Of a stretch of 64,000 bases of DNA, positions 45,801 through 53,979 are shown one piece after another. How positions within the stretch are numbered: the first letter of the stretch is position 1; each line of letters starts with the position of its first letter. The position numbers and the translations under genes are program-made. Source of the stretch: Bacteroides cellulosilyticus (GTDB taxonomy: Bacteria; Bacteroidota; Bacteroidia; Bacteroidales; Bacteroidaceae); NCBI RefSeq assembly GCF_020091405.1, contig NZ_CP081903.1:1550001-1614000 (forward strand). Direction: 5' to 3'. Under the pieces are notes generated by a model. That model was given only the letters and a program-made list of their open reading frames with translations. It ran no database searches and was not told the origin of the DNA.

Positions 45801-48283
45801 ATAGTGTAACGTCCCGGAGCAAGGGCCAGTATATCATCGGGAACAAAAGAGCGGCGGGTTTCTACTGTGCGGCGGCATACCTCATTGGTTTTGTTTCCTT
45901 TTTCGTCCAAAGCATACACCACATACGTGGCTTGAAGCGTCACGGGCTGCCGGCTTAGATTCATAGCCAGCACCTGTATGGACTCCCGTTTCTCGCGAGC
46001 CACCTTTGGGCGCAGACCTTTAATCTGCAAGGCTACGGACTGTTGCCCTACCGGTAACGACAAAGTACCGCTTTCTACCTCTCCGGTCAGGTTGATGACC
46101 TCAGCCGTTATTTTGTAGGTGTAGTAACGCCCCGGTCGGTCGGGCTTGAAATCATCCGGCTTGCGCAGAAAGACCGGGAAGCGGAAGTTACCGGCTGCAT
46201 CAGTCTGCACTTCACCTACTGCCAGGACAGTTTCATGGTCCGAAATCCTCCAGAATTCATTCTCCGAACGGGTGAGTTTATAATTGAGTCTGCACAATCC
46301 TACCGGAGCGCCTGCAAATGTTTTTGCTTCGCCGCTAACTAATACGGTATCTCCCACGTTATAAGTGGCCTGATAAGGATGGAAGACTACATCAAACGTC
46401 GGACGCTTGTATTCATCCACACGGATATAACGGTTTTCACCGCTTTCTACCGACAGTTCAAACTCTCCCGGGAGAAGTGTTTCGGGAAGCATAAAATCGC
46501 CGTAAAAAGCCCCGAATTCGTCTGTAGCGAGGGAGAGTTTGCCTATCTCCTGCCGGTTGGCATCCCGCAGCACCACATCCTTGCGGACTCTTGAGAAGAC
46601 ACGTATCGAGTCACCCGATTGCTCATACGCTATCCCCGAAACATGCACCACCTGTCCGGGACGGTATAAAGCCCGGTCGGTGAAGAGGGAAGCATGCTTT
46701 TCCCACTTCCGGGAGGCGGGCACATTATATCCCGCACCCGAGAAACCGGCATAGCTGATTTCCATATAGTCGGCACCCGGCTTACGGACGTTTATTCCCA
46801 GCCAGTTTCTTTCATCGGGCGGGGTGAGGGTAACAGTTCCTTTGCTGTCCGCAGGATATGCTTTGACCAAACGATAACCTTCTCCCTGCGACACACGGTA
46901 ATAAGCTACTTCCGTGCCTGCCACCGGATGTCCCGTCAGGCGGTCGATGATATTGATTTCCTGTTTTCCGTCGGGCAATCCCAAGGATATGGCTTGCAGG
47001 GAGGAAACATAAGCTTTTCCGTATGCTGTATACTTGCGATGGCCGTCGGGGATAGATTTTAATATGTAAATGCCTTCGGTGGGAAATTTATAACGCAGCA
47101 AGGTATCTGTTTCCATATAATCCGGGGTGGCTGCCAGTTGGTAATGGCGGGTGCCGACCAATTTGCCGTATTGACTTACGGTGGAAGCTGTTATTTCCCT
47201 TTCCAGGATATTGCTCGTAACGGGCAGGTTCATCCGGTAAAGTTCTACGGTCAGTCCGGTCAGATTGCGGTATTTTACTTTCAAATCCACTTCTTTCGCC
47301 GGGTAGGCAAAGGGGATTTCTACCACCAGACGGGGAGTGAGCACTTCGGCAGCTTGTTCTTTCAAATCATTGGCAGAGTGTGATTGGGGATATTTTTTTA
47401 GTCCGGTTTGGGCGGCATGCAGTTTGGCGGTATAATCCTGCATTCTGTCGTAGCGCTCTGCCAGTTGGCAATATACCTCTCCGCAAAGCGGGGAAGCGGA
47501 GAACTCTTCGGCCCATTGTTTCAAGAGGGTTATTACTTGTTCGTCGGTCAGCCTCAGCTTTTCATTTACACCGCCGCGGCTGATGTCATTCCCTTGGTAA
47601 TTCAGTTTATCGAGCATTAGCAATAGGCGGGCATCCGTCATGCCTTGCTGTTGGTAGAAGTCAATCAGCTCGTCATAAATGGATAATATCTCGGTTTGTA
47701 TTTTCTCGGCTAACACGGGATTGACAATGAAATAACCACTCAGCCGCGAGATGGCCTGCCGGGCAAGCAACTGATACATATTGTCGCCGCAATACTTCCC
47801 GCTCAGCTCTTTGCTGACAGTCATCGGGCGGTAATCCGCAGCGGACTTCCGTGAAAGTATATCTTTATCTTGCAGTGAAAGGCGGAAATAAGCAATGGCA
47901 GCGTCTATGGCAGCCTCATCCCTCTTGCCGGTATCGAGGGTGTAGTATCCCAGCAGATTATTCAGTATAGCTTTATACACCGGGTCTTTTTCTTCCGCCA
48001 CCCAGATTTTCAGTCCGGATAATTCATGGTCCAGACTATCGGGGGTGATGTCGATAGATAAGGATGCCTTTGTCAGATGGGCTTTCATCATCTGAGGCAT
48101 GTTCTTTTCCTGTTTGGCGTGCTCGTAAATCTTTTGCAATTCTTTGATTGCAGATTCAGGTAACTGCTTTTGTTCCAGAGCTTCAACCTGTTTCCACATT
48201 TGTTCGTACGACTGAGCGGAAACCCGAAGCGGCAGGCAGATAAGAATGCTTATGATGCCAGCCCAATAAAACATATTTTTCAT
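42656..48283 (-). CDS. Alpha-2-macroglobulin family protein
   Basis: About 1875 aa, exported. I choose the MKNMFYW start (48283) because it begins the signal peptide (WAGIISILICLPLRVSAQ); the frame opens at 48325. N-terminal helical region, then MG domains (YSERP-like carrier segments such as ALYRPGQVVHVSGIAYEQSG, and YKRPTFDVVF). The central A2M region is VSLSFTLPESLTEWKFMGLA and the C-terminal alpha/alpha toroid includes LPDGSWSWYKGMSGNRYVTT. No thioester Cys-x-Glu-Gln motif is visible; NPLNEDALSWASAYY lies where it would be. Periplasmic or outer-membrane bait/structural role. The 3' end lies in the right direct repeat, so the gene is intact despite the insertion. Confidence 0.92.
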   Translation of the reverse strand: MKNMFYWAGIISILICLPLRVSAQSYEQMWKQVEALEQKQLPESAIKELQKIYEHAKQEKNMPQMMKAHLTKASLSIDITPDSLDHELSGLKIWVAEEKDPVYKAILNNLLGYYTLDTGKRDEAAIDAAIAYFRLSLQDKDILSRKSAADYRPMTVSKELSGKYCGDNMYQLLARQAISRLSGYFIVNPVLAEKIQTEILSIYDELIDFYQQQGMTDARLLLMLDKLNYQGNDISRGGVNEKLRLTDEQVITLLKQWAEEFSASPLCGEVYCQLAERYDRMQDYTAKLHAAQTGLKKYPQSHSANDLKEQAAEVLTPRLVVEIPFAYPAKEVDLKVKYRNLTGLTVELYRMNLPVTSNILEREITASTVSQYGKLVGTRHYQLAATPDYMETDTLLRYKFPTEGIYILKSIPDGHRKYTAYGKAYVSSLQAISLGLPDGKQEINIIDRLTGHPVAGTEVAYYRVSQGEGYRLVKAYPADSKGTVTLTPPDERNWLGINVRKPGADYMEISYAGFSGAGYNVPASRKWEKHASLFTDRALYRPGQVVHVSGIAYEQSGDSIRVFSRVRKDVVLRDANRQEIGKLSLATDEFGAFYGDFMLPETLLPGEFELSVESGENRYIRVDEYKRPTFDVVFHPYQATYNVGDTVLVSGEAKTFAGAPVGLCRLNYKLTRSENEFWRISDHETVLAVGEVQTDAAGNFRFPVFLRKPDDFKPDRPGRYYTYKITAEVINLTGEVESGTLSLPVGQQSVALQIKGLRPKVAREKRESIQVLAMNLSRQPVTLQATYVVYALDEKGNKTNEVCRRTVETRRSFVPDDILALAPGRYTMEVSALDGQGRTCTARQDFILFSLADRHLPVHSPEWFYQDGTEFNDGHPVSLYVGSSEKDVYLLYDVFCGDKRIESKRMVLNNEIRQFTYPYKPEYGDGITVNFAFMRESKLYTKQVQISRPRPDKSLQLKWITFRDKLQPGGKEEWQLQITHPGKKAADAQLLATLYDASLDKLYVNDWAFNLNFPRSTPGVRANLIFSGHSIWMYSNFPYAGSTLRGLRWWDVYSTLNAPFWRVPRPENGFRVKQDSRMMKSAAISLDAETPPNDSFKVEDGNSVVAVLESSDAVALDDGSPYVPLRQSFAETAFFYPALRTDTNGVVSLSFTLPESLTEWKFMGLAHTRGMDYGQITARAKAVKPFMVQPNMPRFIRVSDKPVISAGIINLSEENIRGTARMELVDPQTNRVLSTREHEFSAAAGATVSVSFDLETPDEATVWICRIIAEGGNFSDGEQHYLPVLSDKQWVTEAIPVQLNGAESKSVALDGLFNDGSKTATNKRLTVELTANPDWYAIQALPVIGNPLNEDALSWASAYYANSLSTTIINTHPRIRQVFESWKAQGGSSSGNLSDKEDLKDLLLKETPWLADALNETEQKRSIALLFDLNTMGNRNQVAASRLEALQLPDGSWSWYKGMSGNRYVTTRIVEMLARLRTMGASVAPLQGMYEKAVNYLHTQWLDEYRQMKESEKKGDKDRLPGEQSLHYLYICALDAQVAKRADKTAYSYMIGKLEAAPPADAIYDRALIATLLHKAGKTTKANELARSILEYSVATPGMGRYFDTPKARYSRNSYRIPTQVAAIEALSAILKEPLAIAEMKQWLLKQKQVQAWDNPVATADAVYAFLGRDDNQLAESSAMKAEISGTEVVTPDDALGYARRSFSGDEAETRQIEIAHTGAGIGWGAVYAQYLEDMDQLQSAKGNGLKITRTYYRDGKEVSSKTDLHVGDELTVRLTVKADRDMDFIQIKDTRAACMEPKEVLSGYRHSDAIGYYQVMRDTSAEFFIDKLRKGIVQMEYKVYIDRPGTYQTGIATVQSAYAPEFGGHTKSLSVTVR

Positions 48284-48400
48284 CTGTGTTTTGATTAATG
48301 TCCGACAATTAACAGGTTCATTCACAAAGATATATTTTTTATCCGTAGGGTAGTAAAGCTGTTCAGACTTAATAACATAACAAATGCCAATAACAAAAGA

Positions 48401-48440
48401 AACCGGCTATCGGGAAACGCCTCATTCCCAATAGCCGGTT
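48401..48440 (-). terminator. Hairpin after DUF3836 copy 4
   Basis: Arms AACCGGCTATCGGGA / TCCCAATAGCCGGTT with a 10-nt loop, followed on the minus strand by TCTTTTG. The U tract is weak. Confidence 0.6.
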
Positions 48441-48462
48441 TACCCGAGAAAACTATTCGCTT

Positions 48463-48888
48463 TTATTTTGTACTTGCTAACATTAAAGTAACATTATCAT
48501 CATTCAGTTCATAAACAGTTTTTTCAACATTGCTGTTGTAAGCGTTGCTCTTGGAGTTCCAACGGGCGTAGCTCACTTCAATTTCATGATTATTATACTC
48601 CATATTCATTTTGAAGTAAGGAACCCAGGCTTCTTTTACGTTGTCCCACTTGGAAGCTTCCTTGCTGGTTACGCGGTTTTCGTTATCGTAAGTATACGTG
48701 TAACGGAGGTGGCGGAACAGGTGACCGTCTTCGTTCTTGAAGATAGTCTTTGCGGTCATCAACTCACCGGTCATCTCTTCGTTCTTTACGTACTGGGTAG
48801 GATTGCTTGCACTTGCAGAGAAGTTCATTACGCTTGCCATTACTACTACCATCATTACCACTGCTTTTGAAATTAAGTTCGTTTTCAT
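48463..48888 (-). CDS. DUF3836 family exported protein, copy 4
   Basis: 141 aa. The N-terminal 90 residues nearly match copies 1-3. The C-terminal third has diverged (NMEYNNHEIEVSYARW; NVEKTVYELNDDNVTLML), so it is the oldest or fastest-changing of the four. Start MKTNL chosen as in the other copies, although the frame is open to 48981. The upstream module is conserved and shared with the divergently transcribed S41 peptidase gene. Confidence 0.9.
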   Translation of the reverse strand: MKTNLISKAVVMMVVVMASVMNFSASASNPTQYVKNEEMTGELMTAKTIFKNEDGHLFRHLRYTYTYDNENRVTSKEASKWDNVKEAWVPYFKMNMEYNNHEIEVSYARWNSKSNAYNSNVEKTVYELNDDNVTLMLASTK

Positions 48889-48964
48889 AATCGTTATTTT
48901 TTTATTGTTATTACTTCTTGGTTTTTGAAGGGAAGTCTTTGTCAACCGCCTTCGACAATATATA

Positions 48965-49062
48965 GTCAATTGCCGTGCCAAAACAATAAAGCATTGATTA
49001 TCAGCGCATATTTAATTTCAGAGAGTGTTCATAAACGGACAAGTGTCCGCACAAAAGCGAAC
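48965..49062 (-). promoter_or_regulatory. DUF3836 promoter module, copy 4
   Basis: TGGCACGGCAATTGAC (48980-48965, minus) and, 56 bp upstream, CGGAC-AAGT-GTCCG (49036-49049), flanked by GTTC (49027) and CGAAC (to 49062). The dyad also lies about 120 bp upstream of the S41 peptidase start. Confidence 0.5.
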
Positions 49063-49169
49063 AGAAAGGTGTATCCGTGTTTCATTATATAGAAATAAAA
49101 GGCTAACTTTACAACGCAAAAAGAACCATAAAGACACAAAACGATATGTACAACAAAATTCTATAGAGT

Positions 49170-50414
49170 ATGAAACATTTAAAAATCACATTTATCGTAA
49201 TAGCCATATTCGCCGTTGCTTGGTGCGGATTGCGCATTTATGCTAAGCATTTCTACAACAAAGAACCCGAAGCGGAGTATTTCTATCTTTCGGAAATACC
49301 CGTAAAACCTTCGCAGTTTGAAGCCGATTTTGAGGAAATACATCAGATAGTAATGGAAAACTATTCACTATACCAAGCCAAACATCTGAATATGGATTCA
49401 TTATACCAGACATACATCACCCGTGTCCGCCAGGCACAAACCACCACAGACTATGGATTGGCAGTACAGGAGTATATTTCCGCCCTGCAATGCAGTCATG
49501 CCATTTCCTGCTTCAGGACGTACACAGCGAGACAATTTCCGGTCCTCATACAAGATTCCTTATACATCTACAAGCCCAATGCCTATCTGACACAATACGG
49601 ATTCAAGGATAAAGACTGCATCATAGCCATCAATGAAGTTCCTTATAAAGAGTGGATTAATCAGTACGAAAAATATGCCGAGGCATCTACTGACGCATGG
49701 AGGCATCTGAAATCAGCCCGTTACGCATTCATCAGCTATGCCGACACCCTCCGAGACTACACGTTGCTGAGAAACGATGATACACTGACAATCTCTTTAC
49801 CCTTGAAACGAAGAGACTACTTCTCTGATGAAAAAGAGGTAACCGTAGAAACCAGAGTTTTGCAAGACAGCATCGGCTATCTGGCCATCAACACCATGAT
49901 GTCCCCCGTGCTGGAAGATTTCAAAGTAGCTTATCCTCAAATAAAAGACCTTCCCTACCTCATTATAGACATCCGCCAAAACGGAGGAGGCAACAGTGGC
50001 AACGGACGGGATATCTGCAAATATTTTATCCGGAAAGAGCAACCGCATTGCATCAGCAGTCAACTAATGCAACCCGAAGCAGATGCTTATAAAGGAAAAA
50101 TCTATCTGCTGACCAGTACTATCACCTGCTCTGCCGCCGAAAGTTTCACAATAGATATGAAAGAAAGCGGAAACGTAACACTTGTCGGTGAAGCCACCGG
50201 AGGAGATACAGGAAATGGTCCTCGCACATTCAGAACAAAACATGGTACTTATTTGCGAATACTCACCCGTCAACCGGATTTGTCACCAAAAGGGTTTCCT
50301 ATGGAAGGGATGGGAATTCCTCCCCATCATCAAGTATCACAAACAATTTCCGATTTCATGAACGATGAAGACACCGCTTTGAAATATACCTGCAAACTTA
50401 TAACAAAAGGATAA
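49170..50414 (+). CDS. S41 family peptidase
   Basis: 414 aa, membrane-anchored or exported ([20 protein letters not shown]). The C-terminal-processing-peptidase fold is seen in [20 protein letters not shown], then the nucleophile region [20 protein letters not shown] (Ser after Cys) and [14 protein letters not shown]. The PDZ-like part is [19 protein letters not shown]. Bacteroides encode many such exported proteases of unknown substrate. Possible promoter TAACTTTA near 49102 (one mismatch to TAnnTTTG). It is divergent from DUF3836 copy 4. Confidence 0.9.
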   Translation: MKHLKITFIVIAIFAVAWCGLRIYAKHFYNKEPEAEYFYLSEIPVKPSQFEADFEEIHQIVMENYSLYQAKHLNMDSLYQTYITRVRQAQTTTDYGLAVQEYISALQCSHAISCFRTYTARQFPVLIQDSLYIYKPNAYLTQYGFKDKDCIIAINEVPYKEWINQYEKYAEASTDAWRHLKSARYAFISYADTLRDYTLLRNDDTLTISLPLKRRDYFSDEKEVTVETRVLQDSIGYLAINTMMSPVLEDFKVAYPQIKDLPYLIIDIRQNGGGNSGNGRDICKYFIRKEQPHCISSQLMQPEADAYKGKIYLLTSTITCSAAESFTIDMKESGNVTLVGEATGGDTGNGPRTFRTKHGTYLRILTRQPDLSPKGFPMEGMGIPPHHQVSQTISDFMNDEDTALKYTCKLITKG

Positions 50415-50611
50415 ATATTTACGGACCAAATTACCGCACCTAAAGTCAGATATTACACTTTATTCCGAACATAAAATTACAAAAACAGTACTTTTACTAA
50501 CAGATACCTTTCTGAAAACACCCGAAACAGAATCCATTTGTACAATCTATAGAATATATATACACGCCTTTTGCATAAAGCAGGCAGTATATGCAATACC
50601 TATACAAGGAA
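50415..50611. other. AT-rich intergenic before the 22-bp array
   Basis: No gene seen. A CTATAGA at 50547 and a partial unit starting at 50600 suggest that the array once reached further left. Confidence 0.4.
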
Positions 50612-50765
50612 CTATACTTCTTACACGAAGGAACTATAGATCTGAGGCGCACAATCTATAGATGTAACGTGCACAATCTATATATCGTAAACGAACGGTC
50701 TATAGATCGTAAACAAACCATCTATAGATGGGAGACAAACCATCTGTATTCACTGCACAGACCAT
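50612..50765. repeat. Degenerate tandem array, seven 22-bp units
   Basis: Units start at 50612, 50634, 50656, 50678, 50700, 50722 and 50744, each exactly 22 bp. Best units read CTATAGATCGTAAACAAACC followed by AT. Each unit start, with the end of the unit before it, makes a dyad centred on TATA (ATCTATAGAT, GGTCTATAGATC, CCATCTATAGATGG). The period is not a multiple of three, so it is not coding. It ends 226 bp before the ECF sigma gene. Confidence 0.8.
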
Positions 50766-50991
50766 CTGTTTTTCTTTTATTAGAGTTGTACATATTTATG
50801 TATCACGCTATCAATCAACAAAATGTTGATTTTCGTTCGTTTCTTTCCGTTCGTCCTTACATCGGGACGGAAATATCGCATTCTCGTTATGCATAAAAAG
50901 CAAAGTGTCAAAACGAAAGTGATGCCCGCATTTACCGGCCTTGGCAGGATAAAACAAATTAGCTACATTCGCAAACTCAATACCTTAGAAT

Positions 50992-51672
50992 ATGCAACCT
51001 GACTTAAAGGAAATCGTAGAACAATATGGTGTCATGGTATCTTCCATAGCACACCGCATGATACAAAACAAGGAAATCGCTAAAGAAGCGGCTCAGGAAG
51101 TCTGGTACGAAATCATCAAAAGCATAGACTCCTTCAACGGGGAATCCGGGTTATCGACATGGATATATACAATATGCAAACGCACCATACTGCGATATGC
51201 CCGGAACGAAAGAATAGCCACAATGAATGAGTTGAGAGAATTTCGCGAACTTCCTGCCATTGATTATAACGGGCAGGACCGGGATGAACAGGAATGGATA
51301 AAAGCATGCTGCGACTGGTGTCTGACAGCCCAGAACCATTGCCTGACGAACGATGCCCGGCTGATATTCATATTCAAAATAAACCTCAACCTGCCGTACA
51401 AGCAAATCAGTGAAATCATGGGCATAACGGAAGAGAGCGTCCGTCAGATTTCCTCCCGTTCCATCCGCAAGATTACTCACTTCATGAATGACACCTGTCC
51501 GCTATACAACCCGCAGGGGACCTGCAAATGCCGGATATGCAAGCAAGTCACCTCGCTCAATCTGGAGAAAGAATATACCGCCATCAAGAAGATTATCCGC
51601 CTCGTCGACGTTTACCAACGGCTCGAAAAGGAACTTCCAAGAAAGAACTACTGGGAAAAATTTATTCTCTGA
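50992..51672 (+). CDS. ECF-type RNA polymerase sigma factor
   Basis: 226 aa. Region 2 is at ~15-70 (SIAHRMIQNKEIAKEAAQEV; GLSTWIYTICKRTILRYARN). Region 4 is at ~125-165 (INLNLPYKQISEIMGITEES; VRQISSRSIRKITHFMND). After it comes an unusual Cys-rich extension (CPLYNPQGTCKCRICKQV) that could bind zinc. No anti-sigma gene is adjacent and it is not paired with SusC/SusD. The gene sits 226 bp after the 22-bp array, which may be its control region. The DinB gene follows by 60 bp and may be co-transcribed. Confidence 0.9.
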   Translation: MQPDLKEIVEQYGVMVSSIAHRMIQNKEIAKEAAQEVWYEIIKSIDSFNGESGLSTWIYTICKRTILRYARNERIATMNELREFRELPAIDYNGQDRDEQEWIKACCDWCLTAQNHCLTNDARLIFIFKINLNLPYKQISEIMGITEESVRQISSRSIRKITHFMNDTCPLYNPQGTCKCRICKQVTSLNLEKEYTAIKKIIRLVDVYQRLEKELPRKNYWEKFIL

Positions 51673-51732
51673 GCTGTCACAGAATGGAAAGCTTGCTCAC
51701 TAACCACTATGTATAACTTAAATAAACTAATT

Positions 51733-52251
51733 ATGAGCAAGATTGATTTTTTAAAAGAACAGATTATTGAATCGCGGAATTTTGTGAATCGTTTAGTATC
51801 GGAACTTCCGGAAAACCTGTGGTACACCATCCCCGAAGGCACTGACTCCAACTTTGCATGGCAAATCGGCCATCTGATTATCAGTCAGAACTTTCATGCC
51901 ATCGTCTGCATCACCGGGAGGAATGAAGCCGTCAGCAAACTTATTCCGATGGTCGATTACGTAAAGGTTTTCAATGGAATGGGTACATTGCATCGCTCCG
52001 CCGAAAAGAATTTAATTCCTGTAGCAGAGCTAAAAAAACAACTGGACGCTGTTCATGAGATATGTATCAGCAACCTGTCCCGTCTGGACGACTCTATTTT
52101 ATCAGAGGATCTGGAGCCTATTCCCTTTAAACATCCGGTTGCCAATAATAAGTATGAAGCCCTCGCCTGGTGCTTCAAGCATGAAATGTGGCACAGTGCC
52201 GAGATGGAAGCGATAAAACGGGCATTGGGGCATCCTATCAAATGGATGTAA
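51733..52251 (+). CDS. DinB family protein
   Basis: 172 aa four-helix-bundle protein. Start MSKIDFLKEQ (51733) chosen over MYNLNK (51709), which looks like leader sequence common to this region. Metal-ligand type His residues are in AWQIGHLIISQNFH and CFKHEMWHSAEMEAIK, as in DinB/YfiT-like thiol-dependent enzymes. Substrate unknown. It follows the sigma gene and ends at a bidirectional terminator. Confidence 0.87.
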   Translation: MSKIDFLKEQIIESRNFVNRLVSELPENLWYTIPEGTDSNFAWQIGHLIISQNFHAIVCITGRNEAVSKLIPMVDYVKVFNGMGTLHRSAEKNLIPVAELKKQLDAVHEICISNLSRLDDSILSEDLEPIPFKHPVANNKYEALAWCFKHEMWHSAEMEAIKRALGHPIKWM

Positions 52252-52264
52252 TGGCACCAGCCTC

Positions 52265-52321
52265 AAAAGGCAGTTTTCTTTTGGATAAATCAATAGAATA
52301 CCTGAAAGGAAACTGCCTTTT
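52265..52321. terminator. Bidirectional terminator
   Basis: Arms AAAAGGCAGTTT (52265-52276) and AAACTGCCTTTT (52310-52321) give T runs in both directions, between convergent DinB and TPR-regulator genes. Confidence 0.75.
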
Positions 52322-52325
52322 TACT

Positions 52326-53972
52326 TTAAAAGTTATACAGCAGTTCTTCCAACGTAACACCACTATCCGCCCCCATCTTCTCCATACGGATACGTTTCAG
52401 GCGTTTCTTCACCGAATCCCTCTCCAGATGCATTACTTGCGCCATGCCCGACTGGGATAATTGCATTTTCACCATACAACAATAACGCAAATCATCTTTA
52501 TTCAGACTCGGATAGGTCTGTTGCAGGCGTTTCGTGAAGTTATTGAAGATGATGTCGGCATTCTGCACAATATCGTCCCAGTCTTCATCGGAAAGAATCA
52601 CATTTCCCCCTCTTTCAATTTCCTGCACCACCTTTTGGCTGAGTCTCCTGAAGAAAGTTTCTTTCAGCTTAGCTTCCTTCTGCTCCAGCTCCACCATGCG
52701 CCGGAGGTTTTCGGAAGTGATCTCACGTTGCTGCGCCAATTCTTTTTCCTTTTTTACAAGCTGATGCTGCTGCGCCATCAGACGGTTACGGTTACGGCGA
52801 TAGATGAGATATACTGCACTTGCCACCCAAACCAGCAACAGAGAGATTGTGGTCATCCAATACACATTACGTTGCCTTTCCGCAGCCCGGGTGCGCCAAT
52901 ACAGGTTTTCCACCGAAAGCTGTTCGTGTTTGTAAAGCTCCTGCAATGCAATGGCTTCCTCAGTATGACGATACTTTCGTATGGTATCGGATAATTCAAT
53001 GAAACGTTGTAGCATAGGATAGGCATCTGAAGCACGGCCCATCTTATGATATATTTTCGCCATATTATTATAGGCATCGGCCACCGAAGAAGGATTTGGA
53101 CTGGAGATAACTTTCTGAAAATAGTGATATGCCGAATCATATTGTCCCAGTTTCCCAAACAACTCCAACTTTGCCCCATAGAGCGAAAGAATTCTCACAG
53201 TATCCTTAGCCGGACGCAGGCTTATAGACTTATTAATGTAGTCCAGCGCCTTGGTGGGTTCTCCCTTCTGGGAATAGATACTACCCAGATTTGTATAGAT
53301 GAAAGGAAGCTGCTGAGGAACAGAATCGGCTAAAGCCGCCTCATAGGCCGCCTGAGCATAGTAAAGGGCGCTATCCAATTGATTCAGAAACAAATATCCG
53401 GTAGAAATATCGCACAAGGCCATATTCTTATAGAACATATTTCCCAGATCCAAAGCCGCCTTCAAGGCTTCTTTGGAATAACGCACCTTACCGGAATATT
53501 CTTCCTGATTCAGGCAAACAACTCCCAACCAGGTATTCACCCGGTAGAGCTGCTCATGATTACCACTATTTTGCAGGAAAAGCAGAGCTTTCAAAAAAGA
53601 TTGCATGGCATCGCTCATCCGGTTAAGCCGTCTGTCCAGGTGTGCTTTGCAGTAAAGGGCCCGTTCGGCATAAAGAGAATCGCCCGATTGGCTGAAATAT
53701 TTAATTGCCGGTAGCAGCAGGGTATCTGTAGCTGCATTCAACTGTTGCTTCCTGTGGACAGCCTCGGACATCAGTAAGGCATAAAGTGCATAATCGTGTT
53801 TCGATAAGTTATGCAACGGTTCTTTAATCTCATTCATTACTACTATGGCACTGTCTGTCTCCTTTTCTGCCATCAGTTTCTCTGCCAAGGCCACGCGATT
53901 ATCAGGTCCACAAGCAACCAACATACCGCCCCACAGGATTATTCCTATCAAACTCTTCAATCTCATCTTCAA
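52326..53972 (-). CDS. TPR membrane regulator with C-terminal LuxR-like HTH
   Basis: 548 aa. Lipoprotein-like signal (GIILWGGMLVACG). Periplasmic TPRs follow over ~25-340 (LPFIYTNLGSIYSQKGEPTK; AYNNMAKIYHKMGRASDAYP). A TM segment (WMTTISLLLVWVASAVYLIY) leads to a coiled coil (QQHQLVKKEKELAQQREITS) and an HTH at the C-terminus (DLRYCCMVKMQLSQSGMAQV; RDSVKKRLKRIRMEKMG). A Bacteroidales-type transmembrane one-component regulator. Its output domain is related to the solo HTH protein at 15699. It starts 7 bp after the preceding gene, in a probable four-gene operon. Confidence 0.88.
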   Translation of the reverse strand: MKMRLKSLIGIILWGGMLVACGPDNRVALAEKLMAEKETDSAIVVMNEIKEPLHNLSKHDYALYALLMSEAVHRKQQLNAATDTLLLPAIKYFSQSGDSLYAERALYCKAHLDRRLNRMSDAMQSFLKALLFLQNSGNHEQLYRVNTWLGVVCLNQEEYSGKVRYSKEALKAALDLGNMFYKNMALCDISTGYLFLNQLDSALYYAQAAYEAALADSVPQQLPFIYTNLGSIYSQKGEPTKALDYINKSISLRPAKDTVRILSLYGAKLELFGKLGQYDSAYHYFQKVISSPNPSSVADAYNNMAKIYHKMGRASDAYPMLQRFIELSDTIRKYRHTEEAIALQELYKHEQLSVENLYWRTRAAERQRNVYWMTTISLLLVWVASAVYLIYRRNRNRLMAQQHQLVKKEKELAQQREITSENLRRMVELEQKEAKLKETFFRRLSQKVVQEIERGGNVILSDEDWDDIVQNADIIFNNFTKRLQQTYPSLNKDDLRYCCMVKMQLSQSGMAQVMHLERDSVKKRLKRIRMEKMGADSGVTLEELLYNF

Positions 53973-53979
53973 TATCGTG

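Noticed and set aside
42656..48283. Thioester-forming alpha-2-macroglobulin
   Set aside because: No C-x-E-Q motif is visible at the expected place, so only the family fold is claimed.
50612..50765. CRISPR array
   Set aside because: Units are contiguous and degenerate with no unique spacers, and there are no cas genes. The same applies to 14555-14642 and 63300-63453.
50591..50896. Plus-strand open frame of 101 codons across the 22-bp array
   Set aside because: A 22-bp period shifts frame at every unit, so the translation has no protein repeat, and no promoter or homology is seen.
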